A stretch of DNA of 64,000 nt from assembly GCF_018320785.1 (NCBI RefSeq), contig NC_054866.1, positions 27,567,000 to 27,630,999 on the forward strand, written 5' to 3'. The notes beneath the pieces were generated by a model. The model worked only from the letters and a program-made list of their open reading frames with translations, searched no databases and had not been told where the DNA came from. This document shows, one piece after another, positions 34,037 to 47,465 of this stretch (positions are counted from its first letter, which is position 1; every line of letters begins with the position of its first letter). A program made the translations under genes and the position numbers. The DNA is from Cheilinus undulatus. Taxonomy: Eukaryota > Chordata > Actinopteri > Labriformes > Labridae.

Positions 34037-37000
34037 TGACACTCTGATGCTAACACAAAAGAACATTTGCTGATTGGATGAAAGCATCAAAGCACGGAGG
34101 TTTGATCTGGAGTTAAAGATTCAAATGTGAAGCATCATTGTTTTAAACACTTTATAATGCATGTTGCTCTGTCTTAGTATATACTGTAAATCAGTATGTG
34201 TGACAATAGAATAGCACTGTGTAGTATTTTATTTAAATCTTTGACCACAGTGTCTCAACAGTGTGACATAGTAATGATAGAGTGACAAAGGATACTTTGG
34301 ACCAGCTAAGCAGCCTGCTGGTTCTGGCTTTATCACAAATGGGGATTAGGAACACAAATAACTAGGACAGCTAATACCAAATCAAACCAAACTGAAGGTT
34401 TATGGATTTATGGATTGAAATGTACGGTTACATTGTTAAATCTCAGTCCCTATGCGTCTGATGTCCTGAATAACTTGAAAACAGAAGCAAATCTGGCACA
34501 CTTCCTGTTATAACTGTATATGTTTAAGGATTAAGGTGGTAAAACATTGGTAAACTTAATCAGCTGATCTTAGCTAAAGCTTCTGTGAGGAACTCTCCGT
34601 CTGTGTAGATTGTAGCCCCCCTGTGTGCAAATCAGTATGTTTCATCTCTTTTCACATTTTGTCCTGTACAAGTAAAAGTTTTCTCTGACAAAAACTTCAC
34701 CATGTTTTATTTTGGCAGTCAAATGCATCACTCACTTCATTGTAGAGAATGAAAAGGCTTTTTGTTCTGTTTGCTGAAAATCAATATAGCAGTGACCATA
34801 AAGGTTAAAAATATCTTCAGAAATTAGCTTAACTGTCGCTGATGTCCTTGTTTGCTTTTGCAGCTCATAGAGGGCCATTTATTGTATTTGGTTGGTTCCA
34901 CAACATGAGGAGCACTCAAATTTTACAGATTACACCCTTAGTAGAATATACACTTGATAACAGAGAAGTTTGAGGAAAATATGCACTGCAGATGAAACAT
35001 TTCTAAAACATTTAACAATGTCAAGGCAGTCTAAAGAATAAAATTTCTAATTATCTTTATAGATTACTTTGTAATTAATAGTGATGTAAAACAGTAGCAT
35101 TAAATTTGCACTGTTAACAGTAAATACAGTTAGCCCAGGTATAAAAAGAACACAATGAGGAGCCTTGCAACCATACCCTGAACATATGATATGCCATTAT
35201 TTAAGACATTACATATGCACAAATAGGGGAAATTATTCCCTGCTTTGGGACAGAGATAAAAAAAAATCATGTATGATGCAGAGGTTTGTACCTGTTAGAA
35301 AGATGATATACTTATCTAGTTACATACATGAGAAGTACCACTGCATTTCTTCATTTACATACCAACATATAGCGCTGCATTCTCCTCTGTAGCAAAATCA
35401 TCAATATAAGAGATCCCAAGTGGCTGCACAGGTGTCTCTCCAATCCCCCGCAGGACATTTCCAAGGAGCACGTAGATCCACATTGACAGGTTGGAGTCAC
35501 CTTCGCAACCTGCAGGAAAAAGGTGAGAGTGACTAGACAATCATTCTTTTATAAAAAAAGTGTTTCTTTCTATAATATAACAATTTAGACATTCACATTC
35601 TCATTTTTTAGCACAATTCACAAACATTAAGTACCATACATCTCATTTAAAATCACAAGAAATAATAATAATCAAAATAATAATGATAATATTAATAATA
35701 ATAATAAATTACATTGTGGCAAAATTAACAAAAACTAACATACATGTCAAAGATGCCGTCTGTATCCAAGAGATCAAACATTTGCTCAAAAAGGCCCAGA
35801 GAACATTAACGCTACAAAGATTCAGTCTTAATCACTTACATTTCTTGTTGTTTAATATGATCTGAGTATGATGTGGATGTGTCTTAATGTAAATACTCAC
35901 CTGTTGCTGGCACCTCTGATAGTTTACCATCTTGTGTTAAATCTGCTGATGAGTCAACCCGACAAGGAGACGGGTTCAGTGTTGAGTTCACAACCCACCG
36001 AACTGATGTTTCAAATTTATACCTGAAAAAATAATATGATTGAAAATAAGGCCGCTTTGTAATAGGGAAGGGGAAAGCTTTACGGAAAGCACGTTTCTTT
36101 AAAAATCATGTCTGAGAGATTTACTTTTGAAAAGTTTGTTGAACTGAATCGAGTTAGATAAATACTTTATTATCCCAAGGGAAATTCAAGCATTGAGTAG
36201 CAGCTCACACACGTGACATGTGTCATCTTACATTTAACCCACCCCCAAGTATGATTACCAAACAGATATTTGCATAAACTTTTACAAAGAAGTGGAACCC
36301 TTACTAAAGTAAAAATATACTAACATTTCAAATTAAAATTATACCTTAACCAAAAGTTACATAGAAAAATAAAAACAGAAAAAAAGACTGTGCAGGAGAA
36401 AACAAATGAACTTAAATATAATTTAAATTACAGATACGTAATAGACCTGTTAAAAAACAGCACAGTAGTGCACCAGTGTTACCATGTTGGTTTTCATTGA
36501 ACAGTAGTTGAAATTGTGTAATTCCTTGATGATTCAAACCCACTATCTAATTCAGGGCCAGTTTGTAAAATAACATACCAATTTAGTGCACTTTGATTTA
36601 CTTTCTGATCTGATTTGAACTAATGGAAACAGGGAAAATAATTTTTCTCTTGCAAGCCACCAAATGCCATTCTTGTGAAAGTAAAAAAGAAGCAAAACCT
36701 GCTGATGAAGCAGCAAAACCTCTATAAACCCTGTCATAACTCCAGAATCACGTTATCATAGGGTAAACAACCCCAATCTGATCCATTACCAACCTCCCTG
36801 AGCTGCAGTGACTAATATATGCTCCCTTCAATGGTGAAAATGGTATCTGATTTAAACTGCCAAATCATACACCCCTGATTATTTCTCATACACCTTTAAG
36901 TAACAGGTTGTTAACTGCCGGCATGATACAAGGCAAACAGCTTCATCTGGCCTGATTTTCTTATAAGTAATGGGCAATTTGTGATTTTATCATTTCAAAG

Positions 37001-40000
37001 AATATCTAATTTTTTTCCCCCCTGAAATTTATGGCTCCTTTTAATTTGTTTGATTTTTTTTTAGACTTTTTCTTAACCACCAACAAACAAATGAGATGCA
37101 CAGTCAAACAACAGCTTTATTATTCAATTTCTGTCCAAGCCTGGGTATGATTTTACATTTGTTTTTTTCACAGGGCTGATTGGCTAGAATTTTTAACATA
37201 AATATGCATACACTAGTGCTGCACAATCATGATGGCAGACTGGTGCACAAAGGCTGTGATTGTTTTTGTATCAAGTAGTATTTGAAAGGTTTACAGAAAC
37301 ACCTGCAGAAATGCCTCTTAGTAAATAACATTTCCATTGCATTGCACTTTGTAGAAGTAGAAGTACCTTTATTTCCAAAGAAAGGAATACCTTTTATTTT
37401 TTTGGAAAATATTTAGTTATTTTTTAAAGCAGTACCATAACAACTCAAGGTTTTATATTTTGTATGCTACTTAATATTTTATATGTTATTTAGAGATTAG
37501 AAATACACACTTTAAAATGATCACTATTTCTGAATTTTCCCTCTATAAATAAGCAAGTAGCCTCATGATACTATTAATGTGTTATATAATAATTGCATTC
37601 ACACATCACAATATTGTCCAGTGTAATTGCATATTATTACCAAATCATACTGCATTAGCATAAAGAACAAATTAAAATGGTCGCAGACTAATGTTTGTGC
37701 TGGATAACTTTAGTGCAACTGCTACAGATATTCCTAAAACTGAAGTGTTCATCAGAGGCTGAGTCCACAGTTGAAATAAAAATACAAATCTTTTTACCAA
37801 CCGTCCGATGATGAAATGAGGCAGAGCGATGATGAATGTGCCGATGGACATCAGCACGCACCCCACTGCAATGATCTTAGGGCGATGGAGCTTGGCCCCA
37901 AAGTAGCTGACAAAGGCTATCACCAACAGGTTACCTGGATGGACATAGACGTTCAGTATTATTAGGGATTCAACAACGTACACAGACATACAATGGAGAA
38001 AGGCTGGGACAAAATATATACATTTGAGAGGACCAGACATTTACTGCTTTATACACTCCTGTCTGCAGCTTAGGCTTGAATTCACGCCTGCATGAAATGT
38101 TCATATAAGGATAAAAATCTGTGCCAGGCACTGCAATACTGAGGATTCATCTTAATAATGCACTCAAATATTTTGAGTTCTTATATATTCATGTAGAATA
38201 TGTGACAAGAAAATTGTTAGCTCAGCTGATTCATATGTAATCTGACAGACAGATGGGTTTGTGTTCTCACACGTCAGACTTTATCCTCGTGCTCCTGGAG
38301 ACTTTTCTCATCTACAGCATGTAACAACCAAAGTGTTAGATACAGATCAAACAATGCTAGTCTCAAACGTGGATGTTCGCTCTTACCAACTTTAAGTGCA
38401 ATTTAGAGCCTGACATCAATGGAAAACTGGCCCAGCCAGATAAGCTTATGCCCCGGTGCCTGACCTTATTCTATTGTGAAGGTTCATTCACTGAAATGAC
38501 GTCAAACCCCTAACAATCCTTCTCTATTGACGTCCATGTGTGTGATGTGGATGTTTGTTTGTGACTGCTGAGAGAGAGAGAGCAATGAGATGTCCAATAA
38601 TTGTTAATAAACAGGTGTGTCTAAATTCATGTGTGAGTGTTACACAGGCTCACATAGTTTTTAAAACTGTCAGTGTTGTGACCTTAAGTAGTGTGGTGTT
38701 ATCCGAGGAGATCTTTGTTTGCATCCAGTTAAAGGTTGTGTATTTTCTGTCTGGTCCTTTCTATGCTTGTATTACAGTATGTTCTAAGTGCATGCTATGA
38801 ATAATTCACTTATCATGTGTACAAGAACAGAGCCTGAGGCTGATCAGCTGAGCTCATCTGCATGAAGTGATCTCTGGTAAACTCAGCATCTACTCTCCAT
38901 TCACTTTAGTAATGTGTTGTTTCTTCACTATTTTCTCTTTGTTTATCCTCCTCAACCCTCTTGTTCTCACACTTTCCTTTATCTCTTTTTTCCTCTCTCC
39001 ATGCTGCCCTGCTCTGCCTCTTAGGTTGCCTTGGCAACGTTCCTATAGAAAAAGCTTGTTGCCAAGGCCACATGAGAGAGGCAGCTTTCACAAGAGATGG
39101 AAAGATGAAGAGCTTGATGGAAAAAGTTAAGGGATATCCAGCTTCTCCTGTGTCAAAAGTAGCAACCTCGCCTCCAGCAGGTAACAACACCTAACCTCCA
39201 TCAGCTAGGTAACTCACTGTAATAAGTTCACAGTTGATATTTGAATGTTCTTTCAATTTTCCCTCCATCATGGGCCAACACTGCTTCTCTCAAAAAAGGA
39301 GGAGTACTGTTGATGACCTAAGAAGAATTTTCAGAGAAATCATGTCTCTTTGGGTCTCATCTTGCTCTGCATTCTGTGTATTATTTGTAACATAGATTAG
39401 ACATTTCGGCGGAATGGATTAGCCTTTCAAAAGTGTTCAGAAGACTATAATTATTATGTAGTAGTGGGGACCACAATTTATATGGCCCACAGTTCTTGTG
39501 GTATGTATACAGTAGGTCAGGTCAGATGTGAAAGCCCATGCTGATTCAGCACTTCCCCACGTCAACCTTGGCCCTGTACTGCTCCGGCCTCCTGATGGCC
39601 AGGCCTGCGCCAGGCCTGCCTCAACCCTCCAGGTATCTTCCCAGCTGACCACAGGACAGGTATGCAAGAGTTCTCTAAAACAGAAGTCATGTTAAAACTT
39701 TGACCAGTAGCCCCAGGCTGAGCTGAAACAGTTGAGACCTGTTTAGACACCAGCACCATCACCAACATTCAGTTTAGATTTACTGTGCAGGGATTTCCTC
39801 CCAGTCTGGCAATGACAGTCCCAAGGGGTTTACCCCATCGGGGGTTGTGTGTGCCTCACAATTGTAGGTGTCTAATGCAGTTTAAGGCAATGGGGTTGCA
39901 AGCCCTGGGCCCCGAAGGCAAGGGTCGCCTACCCACTTTTAGCTGCTTTTGCAACTGCTGTAACTAGCACTGTATACAGTACGGCTGAGCGATCTATTGT

Positions 40001-43000
40001 TTTACAACTGCAATGGCAATGTGAGCTTCTGTAAAATTCACATTGCAGGATATTCAGTGCTACTTATAGCCTGAAGTGCATCATGCTGCTGCCTTAATGT
40101 CCTTCGGTTAAAATAAAGACCACAAGTTTTCTCATATTTTTTACTGCCTGAGACCACAGTCAGTGGTGTGAGAACGAAGCACTGTGAATGCAGAGGTTGT
40201 CTGTCTTGTGCAAGTACATTCAGGCTACTGTAATGCTACTACAGGACACAGACAACGGCAGAGCGTGCCAGGCAAAGCCAATCTCGAATGAGTTGCCATC
40301 GTGAGTTGCACCTTGTCATGGTGTTTGTTTATATATGGCTCATTAACAGCAGAGATGTGCTTTGTATTTACTTGAATAGCTTCATGTGTCCACTGGTTAC
40401 ATTTTATTATTTTTTAATGCAGTATATATATCTCACAGAGAAGAATCTTTTTTAAATTTCAGTTTCTTTCAATATCATTTATCCCCAGAATACAACAGTA
40501 CTACAGGCTAGATTTACTGAAAAACAGAAGAAAATCTGTGGCTTCCAGTATTAGCTCTCTGTGAAAGCCTTAAAGTTGGCCTTCTACAATTAGCAGTATA
40601 AATATTTCACCAGAGAGGTTAGATGGAAACACATAAAAAGGACAAAGTTACAATTTTGTGGCAAGTTGCATTGTTTTTTTTTTTTGTAGAATCCGTGGAA
40701 TTTAACTATTAAGGTCCCTCATTGAGCAAGACATTTACTTGTGATTATAATCACAATATAGGATCCAGCACATCGACAAAATGCTCTAATGAGTAACAGC
40801 TTGTTACTCATTAGGGCTGGGGATCACAAGGTAATAATCAGATATACGATATGACCTGGGACAACATGACAGACAAGACATAGCAAGATATGATGCTATA
40901 CACAATTATACTTAATATATAGCCCAAAATACTGGGTAATAGTTGATCTACTGCAAGACAACCATATACTGATTTGATTAAATATTAGATTGCATTAGAT
41001 TTAAAGTGCCTTTGACAAAAGTGCAGATAGAGCTTTCTACTACTTACATACAGTAAAAACAATCAACATAAGACAGGCGACCATTAAAATATAGGGATGC
41101 ATTGATACCACATTATTCCAGACCAAGTACAAGTACTTTAACTTACTCACTGATACCATACACAAATATGAGTACTTAACAATACCATAACTTTTCTGAA
41201 AATTACTTTTGAAAGTTTGTTTTATTTTCATATATATTACTCATCCCCCATTTTTACATTTTAGCAGTGCATACTCTTTATTCTCTTCTTGATACTCAAT
41301 TATGTTAAAATATCAACAAACTGCAGACACAGCTCCAACTTTGACGACATACTCATCAGTGGCGGCTGGCCAATAGAGCCAGACACACATTTAACAACAG
41401 AGTATGGATTAGAAAATAAAATATTTTAAAATTAAAAAAAAAAACATTGATGTGTGTATATGTTGATGGCATGATATAGACCCAGCAATATGTGATTTTA
41501 ACATAATACAAGTCATCTACAGAAAGAAATCAGTATCTATTCAGTGTTTCCTCTTCTTTTCTGTATGCTTTTGCTGTTCTGGGACTACTTTCAAAGTAGC
41601 CCCGAGGAGGAAGGTTTAAGATGCGGTTTCAATGATTAACTATATAAATGAGTGACACACAGATGAGCCAATAAGCGTGCTTAAACTGAAAACCCCGTCT
41701 TTTACAGGCCTGTGGTACCATCTTCATCCATATCAAGAAACTGTTCTTCCTCACACATCCCCTCATCACCACACCTCTGCTGCAGGGAGAAAACGTTCCT
41801 TTTCATACTGCAGGGAGAAAACGTTCCTTTTCATACTGCAGGGAGAAAACGTTCCTTTTAACACTGCGAGATGCTGCAACATGCAGAATAACCTTCAGAG
41901 CACTCTTCAAGTCTTCATCACCACACTCATGAAAACAGCTGAACCTGTAAGGTGGTCTCTACTCTGAAAATGACGGAGACCTTCCTGAGAGACAGGGTTT
42001 TCTAAATGCTCAGATGTCTAAGACATTTCTCATTTTAGTAGGAGAGTCTGTGAGAGGTTTTTCTCTCTAAAAGGAGGAAGGATCCCACTACAAACCAACA
42101 TTTCTGACCTAAATAAGAGAGTTAATGAGAGTTTTGCCGGTCAGAAAGGCGAAGGAATCGAGCCACAAATCAGCTGAAAGAAATACATAATAATTCTCAT
42201 CAGTAGTTGTCCCCAGACTCATTTGTTCAAAGTAGCTTTAACTAACTGAATGTTATATTTATTTTTTAAAACTATTTTGTAAAAGGAACTAATATGGTTC
42301 ATGCATCACGTTTATGGTATGTGGATTCAGGTGCTTTGATGGAATATTTTGCTGATAAAGCCAAGTGACAGGAGAACAGATTGTCTTTGAGAAAAGAGTA
42401 ACATTTCTGCAGCAGAAATTTGTTTCAGATTAGAATCTCTGCATCTCAAAGCTCTTTGATACATGGTCCTATCCATTTATATGTCATTATTGGTAATCGT
42501 TCTACATGTGCACTTACATGCTGCATGTCTCTGACTGTATCTTTCCTTGATAATGTATCCTGGTGAGTTTTAAAAGTTTTATTAACTCAATTTCATTTTT
42601 GAATAAAATGACTGTTGTATATTAAACTGAAAAGAAGAACTGTTGTTTTTATAGTTTCACCTTTTGACTATAAAAAACAGACAATGTGCCCTGTAGTTAA
42701 ACAGATTTAGGACTGCCCCACTAAAGACGTTTTTCACCATCAGCCACTCATACTCACATACTGAGAACAATATCTGCAGTGTTTTATAAGTACGAGTACT
42801 CAGACTCGGTATCGGCACTGTTATCTGTTTACCCTATAAAAATAAAGCAAATAATTCATCAAATACCATAAAATAGATTATCATACAAATGAAAGTAATA
42901 AGGCTAAAAACTTCACCAAGAATTTAAGACAAGAGTAAAATAATGTTTATAGGCTGGCTGAACATTAATAAGGCTGTTAGCTTGTTTAGCGAGGAGACTG

Positions 43001-46000
43001 ATTTTGTATCTCTATATTCCCTAGTGCCCCCTCCTATCATCACTTCATCCTTTCACTGCTGTTCTGTCTTCCTCTTGCCCGTTTATCCCACTTTTTCCTT
43101 TATTGGCCATTTTACTTCCATTCACAATCTCATTTATGTTCTTGGCAGTGACATGGTGAGTCAGATTACCAAGGATATTTGTTTAGATGCAATATCTGAA
43201 ACCATATATTTGATTATTGTATAAAATGAGTCAAGAGGATATATTGCCATATTGATATTTTGTCCCACCCATATTACATAAAAGCTAATATATTCACTGA
43301 TAAGGTCTTTATGATGTGTCATAATTGGTTCCAAATACACTCCATGCCAAATTAATGATAGAAGAATGTTTTCATTGGTTTTTAGTGATTTTGTCTTCTG
43401 GTATCCATCCTGAATTTTCTGCATCCAAACATTATTTGTCCCAGGGGAAACTCTCACTTAGCAGATAAAATGAGTCAGATATGTGCAAGATAAAGTTGAA
43501 TGTGATGTTTAATAAGCGTCTGCACTAAGCAAGACAGTTTGTGCTGCACTTACACCACAAAATATTTTGGAATTGCCTGAAGGGTCTGTCAGCCTGCAGC
43601 TGCTTTCATATTCAGATAAAAGCCAGTGAATGCCTCATGAATCCTACATGCATATAGTACCACTGAAGGCTGATGTTCAATAAAAATTACAGAGAAGTTA
43701 TTGCATTACAAAACCTCAAATTTCCTGGAGTTGAGCAGCTCACAGCAAAACCAGGTTGAAGCCTGCTATGTCCCTACTTGACGCTTTGATTCTCCATGCT
43801 TACACACCCATCAGACCTTTTCTTAGAAGCCTGATGAATCCTTTATCTACAGCTTGAATATCTCTGTGATTCATTCATATTTCCACCCCAAAGACAGAAG
43901 TGAGAGAAAGGTGGGGAGTCCATGACATAGAGGCTGCAAACAGAACAACAAAATAACAGCAGAGCCTGGCAGGCCTACTCACCTATCTCAAAGCTTCCAT
44001 CAATGACACCTATTAGGTAACTGGGGATGTCAAAGCGCCTCTCCAGCTGAGTTATTGTGCTCTTCATGTAGCTCCCTGACAGAGCCTTTGCAAAATAGGC
44101 AAAGGACAAAGCCACCAGAAACATCTGGGAGAAGAGGAAGAGGTGAAGAAAGGAGAGGGGAAGAAACAAAGAAAGGGATTTTGCATTAAAACGCACAAGA
44201 ACAGGGAAATGCATTTACTCAAATTCATTCAAACTTCGACATTTCTGAAGCTTTTTAAAACAATATAATAAATGCAGATTAAAATAACCACATCTAAAGG
44301 TTGATTATACAAATTTAGAGCAAAACAATTTGAAGCAAGGACAGAAGATTAAATTTGGTGGGGACAACTGATCCAGTCCAGCAGAGATGTTATATAAGGA
44401 GGATGTGAACATCCAGCACAGGATTTAGAAGATGCAAGAAAAACAGGCTTTAACGATTTTAAGAATGGAAAGTGTATCACCAAAATCTACCTTGTTCATA
44501 CGTGTTACTCTTACATAATGTACAGCAGAATGAGAGAACAAAACAATATTTTCCTACAACATAATCTGAAGTTTAAACCTTGTTTTTTGTAATATGGATG
44601 AAATGTACAATATTAAGCAAAACACAAAAATAGGCATATATTTTTACTCTAATGCTGCTATTATTCATTGTTAGTGTGTCTCATACTGTGATGAGTAAAG
44701 CAGGTCATGGAGGATAACCTGTGCTCTGTTTCTTTTAAAGACCCTGTAAAGTGATAATAAATTTGTATTTAGGTTTGTTGTATAACAGGTCACTCTTGTG
44801 AACCCATAACTCAAATTTCAGTCAGTTAAAATATCTCTAAATTAGAAAATTAAGCTTCAAAATCATGAAAAATGAGGCAGTAAAATCTGCTCCAGGTTGG
44901 TGTGGGCATGTCTGTACAATCCTCTCAAATTTAAAATATGCTACAACCTGAATGTTGACCTTATGATCAGAGTGCAGCTGCCTGGCTCTGTGCCACAGAA
45001 GAGACACAATCCATTTTCAGGCTCAGATCTCTGTTATGATGCTTTGATGATCCATAGACCACTGTAGCTGATGGATTTGGCAAATTCACCTCCCAATGAA
45101 CAAAAAAAGAGCATTTAACTGACTGTTTTCTTTCAATAAAGGCAGTTACATCAACTAACAACAGACTGTACTGAGATGAACTGCTCTGTGATTTTATATC
45201 ATGGTGTTAGAGGGGTGGGGTCATTCCCACTGTGGGCTCATGACATCATGAGCCCACCGGTTGGCCCCGCCCACATGAAACCAAGTGAAGAAGAGGTGAA
45301 AAACTTTCTAACAGTCTAAATTCAGAATTCATTCACATGTAGATCTCAGTGTTTTCACATGTTTACAGCAACCATATTCCAACATATCTAGAGTGTTAAG
45401 ACAAAAACTTCGGATTTTACTTAAAGGGTCTTTAAGAGCTGCCACACAAACTATTTGAGTGTCAGGAGTGACTGCATGTGCAATCTCCTGTTCAATGACT
45501 TCTTAATGGGAGCTGCTGCTCTGCCTCCATGCAGCCTCTCAATCTAGAGAAACACTTTTCAATTAAAATCAATCCTAAAATGCACAGCAAGCCAGTGAAG
45601 ATAGGTTAAAATGGGGGAAATATGGTCAAATTTACATTGACCAGTTAAAAGACAAGCTGCAGCGCTCTGAAGGAGCTGTAAATGATTAAGAGAGGCTTGG
45701 CTGGCACTAAAATAAAGAGCATAACAGTAATCAAGACGAATTGTGATGAAAGCATGCATAACCTCCTCAAAATCATTAAAAGGTAAAAAGGACTTGACCT
45801 TGGATAAAAGATGAACATGATAAAACTGTCTTTTGCAGCTGCATTTATCTGCAGATCAATTTAAAAATCTCTGTCAATTATCACCCCCAGATTTTTTGCA
45901 GTCTTTTAGAAACAGCTCAATAATGGCTGGATCTACACTGGGGCTGGAACAGCCTCCATGGGGTCCAAAGACAGTGACTTCAGTCTTGCTCTCATTTAGC

Positions 46001-47421
46001 TTTTAAATGGTGCCATATCTGTAAGGAACAAGCATCTGTGGAATGAGCAGCAGAGCTGAGTTTGTGGGTTGCACATACTTTAAAAATTTTCCAAATCTTG
46101 TTACAACAAAGACATAATCTTACATTTACAAATTTCCTTACGTTTTGTGCTGAGTTAGTGATGACAATGATGATAACATGCAGAATTCGACATGTAAAAA
46201 CACAGACTCCATTAAATATAGATTTGGGGGGATTAAACTTACATTAATTCGTTTTAAGGTTGTTATACAATATATGATATACTTACAACACAAAATCTTT
46301 CAGAGCTTAAAATGCTTCTAAAATCAGTCCTGAGGGCTGCATGTAAATACAGCTGAAAGCAGAAGTTTACATACAGTACACTGACTAAAAAGACACAGAA
46401 CCTTTTTTTCCACTAACATTAAATCTGACTTAACTTTTCCTGTTTTAGGTCAGTTAGTTTAAAAAATATATATTTATATTTGCTAAATGCCAGAATAATT
46501 ACAGATTTTTAAAAAAACATTTTTCATTACTTCAAAGTGAGAAGTTTACATTTTGTTGGCCGTCTTGTTGCACATGCCTCTTCAGCTCTGCCCACAAATT
46601 GTCTATAGGTTTGAGATCAGGGCTTTGTGATGGCTTCTTCAAAACACTGACTTGGTTGTCCCTAAGCCACTTTGTTCCTAATCTGGTGGTATTCTTAGGG
46701 TCATTGTCCATTTGGAAGCCCTGTTTGCCCCCAAGTTTTAACTTCTTGGCTGATGTGGAGAGATGTTGCTTCAATATTTCTACATAAAGTGCTTACCTCA
46801 TGATGTCACCGATGTTGTGAAGTGCATCAGTCCCTCCTACAGCAAACCACCCCCACAACATGAAGCTGCCACCCCTGTACTTCATTTTTGGAATGGTGTT
46901 CTCCCCTGCTTCAAATGTAACGATGGTCATCATGGCCAAACTGTTCAGTTATACTAGTAGTTTTAGGAGACCACCGGACATATCTCCAAAAATTAAGTTT
47001 TTTTATACCTGTGTGCATTTGCAATCTGTAAACTGTTTTTTTTATGTTGCTTTTTGAACAATGGCTTCTTTCTCACTGTGTGGCCTTTCAGCTCATGCTG
47101 GTACAGGACTCGTTTCACTGTAAATAATGACACTCTCTTACAAGGTCTTTTGCTTTTTTTCTAGGGTTGATGCACACATTTCTCACCATAGCACGTTCAT
47201 CTCTGGGACACAAAAACTGTCTCCTTCCTGAGCAGTATGATGGCTGATCATTACCATAATTGTTTGAACAGATGAACCTGGCACCTTCAGGCATCTGGAA
47301 ATTGCACCCAAAGATAAACCAGTCTTGTGGAGGTCCACAAGACTCAGTTAACCTACCAGAAGCTTCCAAAGCCATGACATCATCTGGGCTTTCACTAACT
47401 GTTTAAAGTAAACTTTAAAAT

Positions 47422-47465
<44 letters not shown>

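Noticed and set aside
37796-37801. Alternative donor GTAAAA for slco1c1 exon 3
   Set aside because: Using it would make exon 4 start in a frame with an immediate stop (GTA TAA); GTTGGT at 37801 keeps the frame and gives the expected residues.
41677-41967. Open frame of 96 codons and a possible CRISPR-like array (28-base repeats)
   Set aside because: The three copies touch each other with no spacers, so it is not CRISPR. 28 is not a multiple of three and the frame changes in each copy, so coding is unlikely.
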